64,000 bases of DNA from Peromyscus leucopus (taxonomy: Eukaryota > Chordata > Mammalia > Rodentia > Cricetidae): assembly GCF_004664715.2 (NCBI RefSeq), contig NC_051082.1, positions 2,638,124 to 2,702,123 of the forward strand. Direction: 5' to 3'. The position numbers and the translations under genes were made by a program. Positions 26,755-39,425 of this stretch are shown here, piece by piece; the first letter of the stretch is position 1, and every line of letters begins with the position of its first letter. The notes beneath the pieces were generated by a model. The model was not told where the DNA came from, ran no database searches, and worked only from the letters and a program-made list of their open reading frames with translations.

Positions 26755-26990
26755 TTTTTTTTTTTTTTTGAGGGAGGGAGCAGGTCGTATGTCCCAAGCT
26801 GGCCTCGAGTTTCCTGTATAGTCAAGGATGACCTTGGATTTCTGCACTTCCTGTGTAGTGGAAGATAACTTTAAATTTCTGAGCTGCCTTCTCCTTAGAG
26901 GTGTGGGCCACTATGCTGCTGGCATTGAACCCAGGGCTTTGCACCTGCTAGGCAAGAGTTCTAACCAACTAAGCCACATTCCCAGCCTAT
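26755..26990 (-). repeat. B4-family SINE, antisense
   Basis: T run, then B1-like 'aagctggcctcgag', then ID-like 'ttgaacccagggctttgcac' and 'taagccacattcccagcc': the B1-plus-ID fusion typical of B4, read backwards. Confidence 0.7.
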
Positions 26991-27034
26991 TCGCTTTTTT
27001 ATCTGTTTACTTATGCATTAAGACAAGGTCTGGA

Positions 27035-27260
27035 GACTGTCGAGATGGCTCAGTGGTTAAGAGCACTGGCTGCACTTCCAGAGGACCTGGGTTCAATGCC
27101 CAGTACCCACATGGCAGCTCACAAACAGCTATAGCTTCAGTCTTAGTGGATCTGATGCCCTCTTCTGGCTTCCATAGACCCCAGGGATGCATGGGATGCA
27201 CATACATTCATGCAGACAAAACATGCATGCACGTAAAATTTTATATATATATATTAAAAG
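27035..27260 (+). repeat. B3/B2 SINE
   Basis: 'gagatggctcagtggttaag', 'gatctgatgccctcttctgg' and 'catgcagacaaaacatgcat', ending in a short (AT)n. Confidence 0.88.
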
Positions 27261-27261
27261 A

Positions 27262-27365
27262 CAGGGCCTTGCTATGTAGCCCAGGCTGGCCTTGAACTCA
27301 GGATCTTCCCGCCTCAGCCTCCTGAGTGCTGAGATCACAGGAGTGTGCCACTGTGAACAGCCACT
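27262..27365 (-). repeat. B1 SINE, antisense, truncated
   Basis: 'gtagcccaggctggccttga' through 'gagtgctgagatcacaggag'. Confidence 0.8.
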
Positions 27366-27379
27366 AGGGTTTTCACATA

Positions 27380-27540
27380 TATCTCACTATAGCTTTGAAC
27401 CTACTTTAGATTAGCATTATAATCCTTCCAGTTGAACATTGAAGACTAGCAGGCTCAGAGATGGAAATGGACTTGCCCAAAGTCACACAGTGAGTGTCTG
27501 CACCCAAATCCAAGCAGCCTGGCTTTGGAACCTGCACATT
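27380..27540 (+). repeat. MIR-like fragment
   Basis: 'ggacttgcccaaagtcacac' preceded by 'gcaggctcagagatggaaat' is typical MIR core text. Confidence 0.6.
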
Positions 27541-27705
27541 AAACTCTCATCCTCCCAGCCACCCCCAGGTGACTTTCTGCTCGACTTGCATAGGGTCTGG
27601 TGTGCATTTGCACTTGGAACCTTAAATAGACTCACTGGTTTGTAAATAAAACTTTATTATAACACTCCAGGAAGCAGAAACTCAGCCTCATACTACTGTA
27701 GACAG

Positions 27706-27881
27706 GCCGGGCGGTGGTGGCGCATGCCTTATAATCCTAGCACTTGGGAGGCAGAGCCAGGTGGATCTCTGTGAGTTTGAGGCCAGCCTGGTCTACAAAG
27801 TGAGTTCCAGGAAAGGCTCCAAAGCTACACAGAGAAACCCTGTCTCGAAAAACAAAACAACAACAACAACAACAACAAAAA
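27706..27881 (+). repeat. B1 SINE with target duplication
   Basis: Near-consensus cricetid-type B1 with 'gttccaggaaaggctccaaa' and a (CAA)n tail. The direct repeat tactgtagacag lies at 27694-27705 and 27882-27893. Confidence 0.96.
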
Positions 27882-29129
27882 TACTGTAGACAGAAGGCAG
27901 TCCCACAAAGTTAAGTCTCGGCAGTAACCACAGCTCCCCTGACTCTATAACTGGCTCGTTCCTGACATGACTCAGTGGGTCATTAGCGAGAGTTGCAGAA
28001 AAGCAGAAACCAGCTGAGACTTTTTTTTTTAATGTTCCTATTTAAGCAGAGAAGATTGAAAGGAGTGTACTTTTGAGTAATCAATTCAGCCCACGGGTCC
28101 TCCCAGAACCATGTCTTCCGGAAATCTCTACCAAGCATTATTGACTCCTGTTATCAGCAGTTAGCACTGACTGACGTTAGCCGGACGCAGCGAGGAGGGT
28201 GTTGCTATGGATATCTTCCAGGAGATGAGGCTCAGGTGATGGATCCAGAATCGACTTCATGGAGCCCGAAGCATAGGGGAGGCCGTGTGTGAGGCCGAGC
28301 AAACAGCAGAGTCCCGCCGGCCCAGATGGCACCCATGTATAGGTGACTAAAAGAAAACAGGTGCACCTTCCTGTCACCTGCTAGAGACTGCTGGTCGAAG
28401 CCTGTGACGTCTGCCGTGTGGAAGCAACACCCGGCGTGGCGGCCAGCTTGCACAGCTGCTCTTGGCAGCTTGGCCGCCCCATGAGGGTGGCACAGGTGCA
28501 GAGAGCTTGTGGCAGAGTGAGCAAAGCATCCTGGGGGTTGTGTGGGCAGGAGCGGGCACAGGTTGGGAGGCCAAGTGGGCAGGAGATAAAAGCGATGGGA
28601 AGGTGGGGCCCCCTAACACCTCTCCCTGGGCTTTCTGGGGCTTCAAAGCAGAGGCGTCACGTTGCCTAGCCTTCCTTGGGTCTAGTGCTATGGTGTCTAC
28701 ATCCTGCCTCTTCCCCAGACTTTGGTTCTCTCCCTCCTACCCCACAAGGTGGCCAGCATCTTGGGCAAGAAGACGGGCTTGTTTGTGGGCCAGGATTCCT
28801 GGGATGATCCAGAGGCACAAGGATTTGGTCTGTGCTTCTGTTGGGCCCTGGGATGTGTCCCGTGAATGGCTTCGTTCTGGATCTTGCCCTTGCCTCTGCC
28901 CATCGGTAGCCCCGCTGTCCCTCCAAACCCAAGATTCTGAAGCTGTGGTTCTCTGGAACACATCACCAGTCTTCCATGACTGAGTCTAAGGGCAGGCTGC
29001 GGAGATTCCCCACCAGGAGCTGTCAATTCCTACCATCATTTTATTTCTCTATTTCTTTCTTTCTCTTCCTCCGTCTCCTTTTTCTCACTACCCTGAGCTC
29101 CAATGGTGTGCACACAGCCTTGTTTTCTC

Positions 29130-29245
29130 TTTGATATTATAGTCCAGGCTGGCCTTGAATTGACTGTGTGGCCAAGGATAATCTGAAACTTTGGATCTTC
29201 CTGCCACCACCTCCTGAGCAGAGGGATTAAAGACGTGCTGGAGCA
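29130..29245 (-). repeat. B1-related SINE, antisense
   Basis: 'tagtccaggctggccttgaa' through 'gagcagagggattaaagacg'. Confidence 0.7.
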
Positions 29246-29499
29246 GAGCAGAGCCCACAGTCATAAGCCACATGAACTTAACCTTCACAATTGCTTAGCT
29301 CCAAGGTCCTGCAAATAGCATGATGCACCATGATCTCACATTTCCACAAAGAGAAAGCTGATTTCCGTGGACGTCGATTCAACTGCTCTCCGGTCACTCT
29401 GAGCTTTTATTTCATGCTTGTTGAAAGAACGATTTTGATCTTATTTACACGGCCGTTTTCTTTTACTTGTGTTGATCGGAGGAGTCCTAGAAGAAGACA

Positions 29500-29665
29500 G
29501 GAGCTGGGTCTGCAACTCGGTAGATACTCACCTAGCCTGCCCGCATCCCTGGGTTTGATCCCAGCACAGAAAATCCTGGGTGTGGTACCACATGCCTATA
29601 ATCAAAACACTTGGGAGGTGAAGGCAGGGAGATCAGAGAGTCAAAGATGTCTTCTACTGTGTAGG
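29500..29665 (+). repeat. B4-like SINE
   Basis: ID-like part ('gggtttgatcccagcacaga') followed by B1-like part ('catgcctataatcaaaacac'). Confidence 0.6.
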
Positions 29666-30522
29666 GAGTTGGGGGAGACCTTGGGGGAGGGGAGGCTGGT
29701 CACAGGGGGACAGTGGAACAATGGGGCAGGGAGAGAGAGGGGAGGGAAGGAGGGGGAGGGAAAGAGAGGGAGGAGAAAGAGCAGGACTTCACCAGCTTGA
29801 TTAATCTTAAAAACGCCTTCCTTTGCTCTCAGCCCAGTGATATCATCCATGTTTTCTTGATGGTACTGACGGGCAAAACACATTGGACAAATTAGCATCC
29901 TTGAGATTAGATACACACACTTGCCAAAACAAACACAAAAACCCAGGAGGAAATAACAGTCATTATTTTTTTTATTTATTGTTTTGCCAGCAAATTTACA
30001 AGCATGTAAGACACACTGTAAGAAAAACAAAGCCTACAAAAGACTCTAAGCAAAATAAACACTGGCGAGGAAAAGGACACATCCACGGCCAGGGTGATCA
30101 CAGCAGGCACCCTGAACCTGCCGCTCCTGCCCCAGGTCCTGACTCCAGCCTGTCCTGGACATGTGAGGCCCTGGCCACCTGGGGAAGAACTCTCCGGAGC
30201 TTCAAGGTGAAAAGCCACGCTGTGTTTTGAAACCAAAACCCAGTTTCGACCTCAACTCAAAACATGATTTTGGGGTGACACTGAAGGAACACCGGCTGGT
30301 TGCAGGGCCCACTTTTCTGGAAGACTCTCCAGGAGTCTGCTGGAGTCCTGCCCCTCACACTGAGCTTACAGCTGCAATTCAACTGAGCTGGGAACTCCCA
30401 CCCCCAACCCCCACATTTGATTCGAGATCTTGAATATTTGACTCCAGGGCCTCTGGGAAGACAAAGTGTCTCCCTGTTGGAGCAACTAACCCGTATCTTC
30501 TGAGATTGAGGTACAACATAGG

Positions 30523-30575
<53 letters not shown>
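30523..30575. repeat. (TG)n microsatellite
   Basis: About 53 bases of TG repeat. Confidence 0.95.
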
Positions 30576-30578
<3 letters not shown>

Positions 30579-30724
30579 AGTAGGAAGGAGTAGCCCTGGA
30601 AGTACTCAGGGGCACTGGTCAGCATCAGTCAGCATCAGACCCTGGAGGGCACACAGCCGCTGAGTTCATGAGGATATGGCTCCAGGGTGTCCCAGGCAGG
30701 CTCTAAAGAGGTGAGCATCTAAAG

Positions 30725-30840
30725 CTGGTGGTGACAGAACATGACTAATCCCAGCTCTCGGGATGCAGAGGCAGCACGATCAGGAGTTCAAGACCAACCT
30801 GTGCTGCATAGTGAGACCTTGTTTAAAAAAAACAAAAAAC
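30725..30840 (+). repeat. Diverged B1 SINE
   Basis: 'ctaatcccagctctcgggat', 'gttcaagaccaacctgtgct' and an A tail near 30825-30840. Confidence 0.7.
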
Positions 30841-30844
30841 AAAG

Positions 30845-31130
30845 GGTTTGGGGAGATGGACCAGTCACTGAAGCTCTTGCCTTGCGGGCATGAAGACCTG
30901 AGCTCATGCCCAGAACCCATGAAAATGCTGGGTGGAGAAGGCTGTGCTTGTAATCCCAGCACTGGGGAGGCAGGGACAGGAGGAGGGGGCTTGTGCGCCA
31001 GCCAGTCCAACCTAATTGGTGAGCTTCTGGCCAATGAGAGACCTTGTCTCAAAGGAGGTAGATAGGATTCCAGAATGTAACACTTCAGGTTGCCCTGAGA
31101 CACGCACACCTGGATGGACGGACACACCTG

Positions 31131-31178
<48 letters not shown>
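30845..31178 (+). repeat. B4/RSINE1-like SINE with (CA)n
   Basis: 'gcatgaagacctgagctcat', 'gtaatcccagcactggggag', 'ccaacctaattggtgagctt' and a (CA)n at 31134-31177. Confidence 0.7.
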
Positions 31179-31180
<2 letters not shown>

Positions 31181-32927
31181 TGCAAATAAACAAAAGTGAC
31201 ATGACAAAAACCCAGAGATGAGCACCTTGTTTGGAGCAGCGTTACCGTGGCAGCAGGTCATCTGAGTCAGAGACCAAAGGGTGCTCTCTGAAGCCTGACC
31301 ACCAGAGAGAAATGGTAACCCCCACCTGCTTCCTGCCAGAGAAGGGACCCACTGCCAGCTGCCGCCCGTCTGCTGCCAGAGCCCTGGGGAGGTGCGAGGG
31401 ACCTGAGCTCGCGTTAGTGCTAAGAGGCAGCTGCAGCCCTCAAACCAGATTTCCTGACTGACCCCCGGTTTCCTCCCTGGTAGAACGTGTGTGGTGTGAT
31501 AAGAAACCCCAGAAGGCTGCTGGGGAGCGTGAACAGGCAGGTTGAAGATGATTGAAAACAAAACACAGCCAAGCCTGGTGGTGCTGGGGATGGTTTTGAG
31601 AGTGTTAGGAGAGTGATCTACCGACCCCTCAGCCACACCCTTCGCCCTCACTCTTCTGAACAGCTCCGCCTACAGGCTCTGTGCCTGAAGGAAGCAGAGC
31701 CCTTGATACAGCACCCACACAGCCTTTTGGGAGGACAGTGCTAGGGAGAGGTTAGACCCGTGCTACATCTCTATCCCATGCTGTTGACAAACATCCCCTG
31801 GAGACTCTCTAAGCGCCATGCTCCGTGAACCCGCTAAGGAAGGTGCCCATCCTGCAAGGCCCCAGTCCAGGGACAGGAATGGGATGGAAATGAGCTTGTT
31901 AACCCGCCCTCAATGTCACATCAGATTCCCAGGCTGATCCAGCAGGGGGACAGGGGAGTGGACTTCCTCCAGGGGGTGACAGTCCGATGGAGACCTGCGA
32001 GCAGCGTTTGCCACCCTGGGTGGCTGCCAGAATGCCCGCTCAGATCTGTGCCTCGCCTTTCTGCCCAGCGACTCTGGAAGCAGAGCTCTTCTTCTGCACC
32101 CTTGTGCCTGCCCTGGGATGCTTAACTACCCCTGGAAGGAGCCAAACCCTGCCTGCTCCTCCCCAAGAGCATCCAGAGAGGTGTCTTTACAGAAAGCGCG
32201 GCTAGCCACGCCCTTCCCTGATGAACACCTTCCCAGTCTCCATTTCATCAAGACGTGGTGGAGACTCCCTCCCCCAGTGCACAGGAGCCTGGCAGCATCC
32301 TCTCACCTCCACCACGTCCTGCCTACCCAACTTCATGCAAGGCCCCAGGCTGACCCTCCCTACCGGATGCTGTACCTGCTGCCCCAGCACTCTGCTGTGA
32401 CTAATGTGCCTTTCAGGACTAAGTAGCATACGCCGCCCTGCCTGAACTTCAGGTTATGGTGTAAGAACTCCATTTTTCCTCCCTGAACCAGCTTAGGCCC
32501 CTATTCCTGTCTGGTCAGTTACACACACTCTGCTGTGAAGGCTCGTTGGGGGATCCAGCTTCCTTCCAGGATCACAAAGCCCAGCACAGAGTCCTCCCCC
32601 CACCCCCAGCAGAAGTCCCCTTGGGACCTCTTTCTTTGGTATCTTTCTTCACCTGTGAATAGTATGAAACCCCCAGCTGCAGTTTCAGGTTAGCCACACA
32701 AAATCTCAAATACGCACTCAATCAGCGCAATGTCATGTGGTTTTAAGTAGAAAACTGGCTTCACCGAGGTGAGGACTCTGTCAGTCCAGCGTCTTCCACA
32801 GGGAGATGTTTTATGGAACGCATGAATGAAAGACAAACACACATCTGTGTGCCTTGACTTCTCTGGCGTGCGTGTATATTTGTGCTAGTTGTAACTAGAA
32901 TAGAAATTTATTACATTTATTTTTGTA

Positions 32928-33095
32928 TTGGGTATGGGGGATACTGTTTCACAACACCCCAGAGGTCACAGGACAATTTGTTGGTCGAGGGTGTCTGTTC
33001 TCTCCTTGTATGATGTGGGTCCCGGAACTAACTCAGGTTCTCAGGTTTGGAGGCAGGCGCTTATTACCCCGCTGAGACCACCTCGCAAACCCCAG
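32928..33095 (-). repeat. B3-like SINE, antisense, diverged
   Basis: 'ggtcacaggacaatttgttg' and 'gtgggtcccggaactaactc' read as reverse-complement B3. Confidence 0.55.
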
Positions 33096-33104
33096 AATTT
33101 CATT

Positions 33105-33250
33105 TTAAATATTTATTTATTTTTAGTTCTGTGTGTGTGTATGCCATAGCACACACGTGGAGGTCAGGGGCAACTTTGTGGAGTCGCTTCTCTCCATGGG
33201 TTTCGGGGGATGGCAAGCGTCTTTACCAAACGAGGCATCTCTCCGGTCCC
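33105..33250 (-). repeat. B3-like SINE, antisense
   Basis: 'ggaggtcaggggcaactttg', 'gcgtctttaccaaacgag' and 'catctctccggtccc' are reverse-complement B3 text. Confidence 0.7.
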
Positions 33251-33479
33251 AGAAATGTATTTTAAACAGGGAGCAGCACACACGCATGTAACGTAAGGTG
33301 TAAACAGAGGATAAAGAGGACGCAGGGAGAGGCGAGCCTGCACTTTTTCCATTGCTATGCACACTTTAGGGCTGGCTGCTCTCTGGGGTGAAGGGCGTCG
33401 GAACGCTCGGAACCTGACCTGAGCAGCTGAACCCTGCAGGACGCTGTGCGAGCCGGGTACACACGCCGGTTGTAGGAGC

Positions 33480-34330
33480 CAGAGCAGCAGCCCCAAGCGG
33501 CGGGAGCTCCGCCCTCAGGGCGGAGGCGAAGGCGGGGCAGCGCAGGAAGAGGGGCGGTCCCCTCTCGGCCCCGCCCCTCTTGCGTCACGACGCGCGGCCC
33601 GCCCCTAGCAGCGCCTCCCTGCCGCAGGGCCGGCCGCGGGGCGGGGGCGTGGCCGAGGCCGTGTGGGCAGGGCCTATCCAGGCCCCGCCTCCCAAGGCTT
33701 CCCGGCTCGCCTGGAGTCGTCGTCGGGCGAGGGGGCCGCGGCAGGGGGCGTGGTCTAGCGGTCTCGGCAACAGGGGCGGGGCGTGATCACAAGAGGCCCC
33801 GCCCCTTTCGTCACGGCACGGGGCCCCGCCCCTCGCGGCGCCTCCCTGGCGGCCGGCAGGGAGCCGGAGTCTGCGCGGGCGCCGATTCGGGCACGGTAGG
33901 TGGCGGCGGCGGCGGCGGCGGCCTCGGCCAGTGCCGGGTCGGGGCTGCACGGGGCGGTGGGGACTGTGGGCGGCGCGGGCGGACAGGCCCGGCCGCCGCG
34001 GGGGGTCGGGGGTGGGTGGGTGGGTAACGGGAGGGAGACACGCGTGGCCTGGAGCCCCACCCGCGCGGCGCCGCGGGGAAGTTAACTTGCGGAGGTCGCG
34101 CGGCCCACGGCGCGGCCGGTGGTTCTTAGAACGCGAACGCCTCCCCTCGCTGTGCCGCCGGCTGTGCCGCCGGCTTCCTGCTTTCACACGTGGGGGAAAC
34201 TGAGGCCCGGGCCGTCACGTGCCTGGCCGCTAGGACTCGCCAGCCAGGACAGCAGAAAGTGCCCCCCCCTCCTCCCCGCGCGCGGGGTTCCAGGCGCGCG
34301 CGCGCGTTGGGGAAGGGGCTTTCTCTGTTT
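33480..34330. promoter_or_regulatory. Tpst2: CpG island, Tpst2 promoter
   Basis: GC-rich stretch of about 850 bases with dense CG dinucleotides, GGGCGG/CCGCCC boxes and no TATA box, against a CpG-poor background. It contains the best candidate first exon of Tpst2. This fits a broadly active promoter. Confidence 0.85.
33850..33895 (+). other. Tpst2: Candidate Tpst2 non-coding exon 1
   Basis: In the CpG island, a donor GTAGGT at 33896 follows 'gccgattcgggcacg'. The position and orientation fit the Tpst2 first exon; the 5' end is not determined by sequence alone. Confidence 0.5.
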
Positions 34331-34759
34331 TGGCCCTCAGCCCCCCACCCCCACCCGCACCCCACCCCAGAAGCGGCTGCCCCTCGGCCCCCGCGCCTCC
34401 CTGCGTCCACACCCCACCCCTTATTTCTTTCACCCCAGCAGGGTTGCCTGATGGTTAGGCCCAGCATGGTTAGGCAGATCGGGGTGGAAGGCTCCGGTTT
34501 AGTACTGGGAACGAGCCCCCTTCTCCAGCCCCTGTTTCCGGGGAGGTGCAGAACTGGTTTCTTTCTCTAGCCTGAAGAAGGTGTTAAGTTATTCGTGAAC
34601 CCGCTGTACCCGCCTCTGCCCCAGCTTATCTGTTTACCCTATCTTGTTTTAAAAACGGTATCTAAGTGTTTTTCCTAACGGCTTTCTGAAGGTCTGCTCC
34701 GCTAACCATCCGACTCACCCTTTGGAAGTGAACTCTGAGTGGGCTTTAGGATCCTTAGG

Positions 34760-35035
34760 TCACGCACTGCCCCCCCCCCACCACTTTTAGAACATTTTCA
34801 CATCCCACAAAGCAGCCTTCATCAACACTCAGCTCCCAGACCTCTTTCCCCCGGCCCTGGCCACTTTTCATCCGATAGCTGCTGCCTGTCCGTGAACTTA
34901 TCTGTTCTGGATAGTTCTCTGTATGGTTCCTCGTGGAATCATAGGCTTTACAGCCTTTTGTAGTAGCGTTTCTCTACCATAGCATTCAGCAGTACTTTAT
35001 TATCTGAGTGAATAGTATTTCCTAGTGTGAATAGA

Positions 35036-35080
<45 letters not shown>

Positions 35081-35325
35081 TATATTTGTCCACTGACTTG
35101 TAGATGGATGGTGGGTTTGGTACTCCTTTTTGGCTGTGATTAATACTGCTGCTGGGAATGTTTGTACACGTGTTTTTCTTGGTACATGTATGTTTTCAAT
35201 TCCGTCTAATACTCAACCTAGGAGTGGGGTTCTTGGGCTAAAGGGTCCCATTAAACTTAACGTATTGAGGAGTTGCCAAACTCCCAAAGTGCCTTACCAC
35301 TTCACAAGACTGCCCGTGGGTACGT
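34760..35325 (+). repeat. Ancient L1M-type LINE 3' end with (TA)n
   Basis: The order 'cttatctgttctggatagtt', 'gaatcataggctt', 'aatactgctgctgggaatgt', 'ctaggagtggggttcttggg' and 'gaggagttgccaaactccca' matches 3' ends of old mammalian L1 elements. A (TA)n tract lies inside at 35038-35085. Confidence 0.65.
35038..35085. repeat. (TA)n microsatellite
   Basis: About 48 bases of TA repeat with one 'c' interruption near its end. Confidence 0.95.
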
Positions 35326-35669
35326 GATGGTTGTGATAATGTCCGTGGCTAGGTGTTAGGAAGCCCAGGCTGACCTTGAACTCGTCACCCTCCAGTTTCA
35401 GCTCTGGAATGAGAGGCCTAGGGCACCTGCCTGGCATAATCCTGAATATGTTTAGTCTCTTCCGAAGAAGTCAAGGCCCTGCTGGCTTCGATGCATTTGT
35501 TATAAGTGATTTCCTAGTTCATGTTAAAACAAGCGTCTTGTTAATGGACTGAGGGTAGCCGGTGTGTCATTGGGCCAGTCCCTGGCACCTGCACGTAAGG
35601 AGCAGTGAGGATCAGATGTGTGGTTGGCATCCGAAGTACCTGCTGGTGTTGGGGCCTGGACCTGTCCCC

Positions 35670-35704
35670 TCCCTCCCTCCCCCCTCCCTCCCTCCCTCCC
35701 TCCC
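35670..35704. repeat. (CCCT)n tract
   Basis: Repeated 'ccctccct' units. Confidence 0.9.
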
Positions 35705-35766
35705 TGTGCTTGGTGAGGAGAGACAGCAGAAGAGGTGATTAGTCAGGGATCTTCCCACAGAAAGTG

Positions 35767-35769
<3 letters not shown>

Positions 35770-35814
<45 letters not shown>
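35770..35814. repeat. (TG)n microsatellite
   Basis: About 45 bases of TG repeat directly abutting a B4-type SINE. Confidence 0.95.
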
Positions 35815-35815
<1 letters not shown>

Positions 35816-35817
<2 letters not shown>

Positions 35818-36008
35818 AGGGTCTCCTGTGAGTCAGGCTGGCCTTCACTATGGAACAGAAGATGACCTTTGACTTCTGATCCTCCTGCTTCCACCTCCTA
35901 AATGCCAGCGTTACAGGTATGCACCACGCTACTTTTATTCAGTGCTGGGGGTGGAAACCAGGGCTTCGTTCACGCTAGGAGAGTCTCTGTCCACTGAGCC
36001 ACATTCCT
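35816..36008 (-). repeat. B4-family SINE, antisense
   Basis: B1-like part ('gagtcaggctggccttcact') then ID-like part ('ctctgtccactgagccacat'), reversed. Confidence 0.7.
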
Positions 36009-36255
36009 TTTACAGTTATTGTGGGTGGTGTGTGTGTGTCTGTGCACATGTCCATTTGTGGGTTTGGGGAGGCCAGAGGTTGATGTGGTATGTCTTTTCC
36101 TCTATCGCTCCCCCTCTTGTGTTTTTTGAGACAGAGTCTCTCACTAAACCCAGAACTTCCCGTTTGGCTTAGACTGACTGGCCAGGGTGCCTCAGGGACC
36201 TGCCTGACTCACAACCCCAGCTCTGGGATTGCAGGCCCATACTGCTGAGCCAGGC

Positions 36256-36365
36256 TTTTTTTTTTTTTTTTTTTTTTTTAAAATAAGGTCACACTGTATA
36301 GCCTTGGCTGGCCTGGACTTGACAGGTAACTGCTGGAATCAAAGCTGTATGCCACCGCACCCAGC
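36256..36365 (-). repeat. B1 SINE, antisense, with T tail
   Basis: T run at 36256-36279, then 'gtatagccttggctggcctg' and 'gccaccgcacccagcc'. Confidence 0.75.
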
Positions 36366-37899
36366 CTGTTCCAGAGAGGTCCTCTGGTCCTCAGGCCAGC
36401 GTAACATGATCTCTCTACCCACTGAGATATTCCTATAGCCCTGAGCCACATTCTTGAAGGGACTCTGATTTCTGAACCGGTCAGTCTCAGCTTCAGGTAG
36501 TCACCTGTTGCCGAGTTTAAAACACTACCCTGCAGGTCCTGGTCCCCAGGTCCAGCCTGGTGTCACCTGGCTGTGGCTTGACAGAACCGGAAAAGCAGAG
36601 CCCCAGGCACTAGAAGTAGCTCCCTCATCCTCCCTGAGTTCCTTGGTGACAGTCTGGGGAAAGGGAGATCTCTAGGCCCCAGGTCCCTGTTGGGGGAGTG
36701 GGTGTGCATCCTCAGAGCTTGACATGGTGATGATGCCTTGGACTCCAGGAGGCCGCCAGGTCATCGTCCGTGTGGCATCGTAGGTGTATTTGTAGCTAGA
36801 GTGTGGGTGGCTTGGCTTTTTGTGAGTTTAGGTATGGCTTGAGTGGCTTTGCTTTTTCTTTAAGTGACGTCACAGAAGCTCCCCTGAGCAGCAGTCTGTG
36901 CCTGCCCCCCTGCCCCCCCACCCCCGCCTTGCTGTCTGTGAGGCAGGCACTGTGCTCCATGGGCCATAACTGGCCCAGCTGCAGGCATACATACCACTAA
37001 GGTCTGGGGTGCCCCTCTCTCCCCATCCTAAGCCGCGGGCCGAGGAGGAATTGTGGGCATGAGTCATTTGAAATAGCTGGAGGGCTGGGCCAAGCCCCAG
37101 AAATTGCTGGGGAGGACCAGGGAGGCCATTATTGCTGAGGAGATGATGGCATCTGGCCCGGCTGCCAAGTGGATTCTCACATCCACCGGGCTCTTGACCC
37201 AGGCCGGTCCGTGGCAGAAGGCTGGTAAGGTCAGAGAGCTGGCACAGCCTGCATTTGTACCACCAGTCCACTGGAAAGCCAGGCCCGGAGCTGTTGCTGC
37301 TCGGCCTCCCCTGGACTGAGTTTGCAGAGCAGAATACCAGTGGCTGCCACCCCCTGGGGAGAGGGGGGGATGGTGACAGGCCGAGCAGGACAGGCTCTTG
37401 GAATCCCTTCGAGAGCCTCAGCTTCCCCCTTGTCAAAGGCAGTGATTCCAAACCTAGCGGACACCCACGGGGCCAGCTGCACCCTTTAACTCAGTTCTGC
37501 CCACAGCAGAGGCCCAGAGCGCAGACAGGCCACGGTGGTTGCTGCAGGGTCACCCAGCTGCCAGGGTGCAGAGATGGATTTGAGGCCAAGGCCCGTCCTC
37601 ACAGTTTACCCTCCTTCCCATCTCATTTCCCTCCGTGAGGCCCGGCACATGAGGCCCTGGGCTCAGCGGTTAGGAAGTGTCAGCCACTCATGTTGTCTCT
37701 CTGTCTCACTTCCTCCTGAGTGTCAGGGTGGACGGACAGCAGGGCTCTTGGTCCCAGCTCCCTCCAGATGGCTGTGACTTGGGGCAGGGCACTGCCCCCG
37801 TCCCCCGCTGGGCCTGTTCTTCCTGCTAAGGGAGGGTTTACTTCGTGCGGTTTTTGTTGAGCGATGTGGCTTTTCTCGGTTGGTCACTGGGCTTTGTAG

Positions 37900-38122
37900 T
37901 TACGGGAATTGAACCTAGGGTCCGACGCGTGCTAGGCAGGCTCTCTCCCATTGAACTACAGCCCCAATCTACTTCTCGTGTTTTATTTTTTGAGATAAGA
38001 TCTCACTAAGTTGCCTAGGCTGGCCTAGAACTCTCTCTGTAACCTAGGCTGGCGTTGAACTTGGAATCTTCCTGCCTCCCAGGAGTTAGGATGCCAGGCC
38101 TGCGCCCCTGGACCTGGCTTCT
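37900..38122 (-). repeat. ID/B4 plus B1 SINE sequence, antisense
   Basis: 'attgaacctagggtccgacg' and 'attgaactacagcccc' (ID-like), then 'gttgcctaggctggcctaga' (B1-like). Confidence 0.7.
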
Positions 38123-38672
38123 TTTCTGGTTTTAGTTGAACTGACATTCAAACATTTGTACAGAAAAATTAAGAGTTCTAACCTGAGCAGCCCGAGGCCC
38201 CCTCAGGTTTTCCTGGGCTGCCCTCATCTCTGTGGTCTCCACCTGTCCCCAGTGTCACACACTCAGGACTGGCCCCGGGACTTTGTACTGGTGTCAGAGA
38301 GCTTCAGGGTTTCGCGGATGGCCAGGGCCTGCCTTGTGTTTGGAAGCTTTGCTTAACCTCTTTTGACACTGCTTTATCTTCCGGGATGTTCTCCAGAGCC
38401 TCCCGACCCTGCTGCTGTGCCATGCTCCTCTGATGGGTGTCTCCATCTTACTGCACTCCTCAAGTCACAGAACACCTCCTCAGTGGGGTTAGGTCTGGCT
38501 TCAGCCGAGGCCCTCTGCTACGTCTCAGCAGATGCACGTCTGATTCTGGGGTGCCTGAGTCTGAACCACTGGCTGCAGGGACAGTGACTCCTCCCCCTGC
38601 TCGGTCCTCTTATTTCCCAAACACTGAGGGTGGCCGCTGGTCAGTTTTCAGAGGCCACACAAGCTTGATTCA

Positions 38673-38705
38673 GGTTGTCGTCAGAGGCAGCCAGCATACG
38701 CAGGG
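38673..38705. repeat. 33-bp inverted repeat, left arm
   Basis: The 33 bases starting 'ggttgtcgtcagaggcagcc' are the perfect reverse complement of 39530-39562. Sequence outside the arms is not similar. The spacer is 824 bases. Confidence 0.9.
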
Positions 38706-39044
38706 TCTGTTTTGCCTGGAGAGAGGCCTCTGTGCTGGACCCAGAAGACACTGGACACTCAGGAGCTGTGTCTTGCATGAAGGCATATTGCAGCTCTCTA
38801 GGAAGAAGCTGCTACCAAGATCAGAAGCAGCCAGGGCCCCTTGTTCCTGGGGAGCTGGGGAGCTGGTGCTTAACATCCCTCACCCATGCTGCTTTCTAAT
38901 GAGCACATTAGACACAGTGAGGAGTTTAGACTCAAGAGTCTGTGGGGACTCAACCCTGCCCCACGCCTTGTTCTGGAAGTGTGCTCACTGACTGCCTTTT
39001 CTCTGTGGCTGCCACATCATAGAGTCCAGTAGTTCCCCCATCTT

Positions 39045-39425
39045 CCCAAATTTTCAATTACTCTATGTCAACAGTGGTCCGAAAATATTAAATGGAAATT
39101 TCTAGAAATAAGCGGTGTGCTGAGAACTTGCCCTGATGACTAGGACTTGACTCAGTATCGTCTTGTGTGTCCACAGTATATTTGCATATTACCTGCCTGC
39201 TAGTCACTTCCTAATTATCTGTTATGACATCGATTGCCAATACTCCTGAAGATTTAAGTAACCTGGCTTCACTCAGTAATTCCCCCACAGCACAAACTTT
39301 CATCAGGACATTTATTATAATAAATTTTATTGTCATTCCTGTTAATCTCCTACTGAGTCTGTTTTGTTAATTGAACCCCATGTCAGATGTGTGTATAGGA
39401 AAAGAACTGTACCCGGTCAGGTCTG
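39045..39425 (+). repeat. Pogo/Tigger-like DNA transposon remnant
   Basis: 'gtggtccgaaaatattaaat', 'ggaaatttctagaaataagc', 'ttattgtcattcctgttaat' and 'gtgtgtataggaaaagaact' resemble Tigger-family elements as I remember them. Non-coding fragment. Confidence 0.55.

Larger units (their letters stand above)
26656..33480. other. Spacer between Crybb1 and Tpst2
   Basis: About 6.8 kb. It holds the SINEs listed separately. The parts 27890-29125, 29670-30520 and 31210-32925 have no recognised gene or repeat; open frames there are short and lack splice context or known protein similarity. Confidence 0.6.
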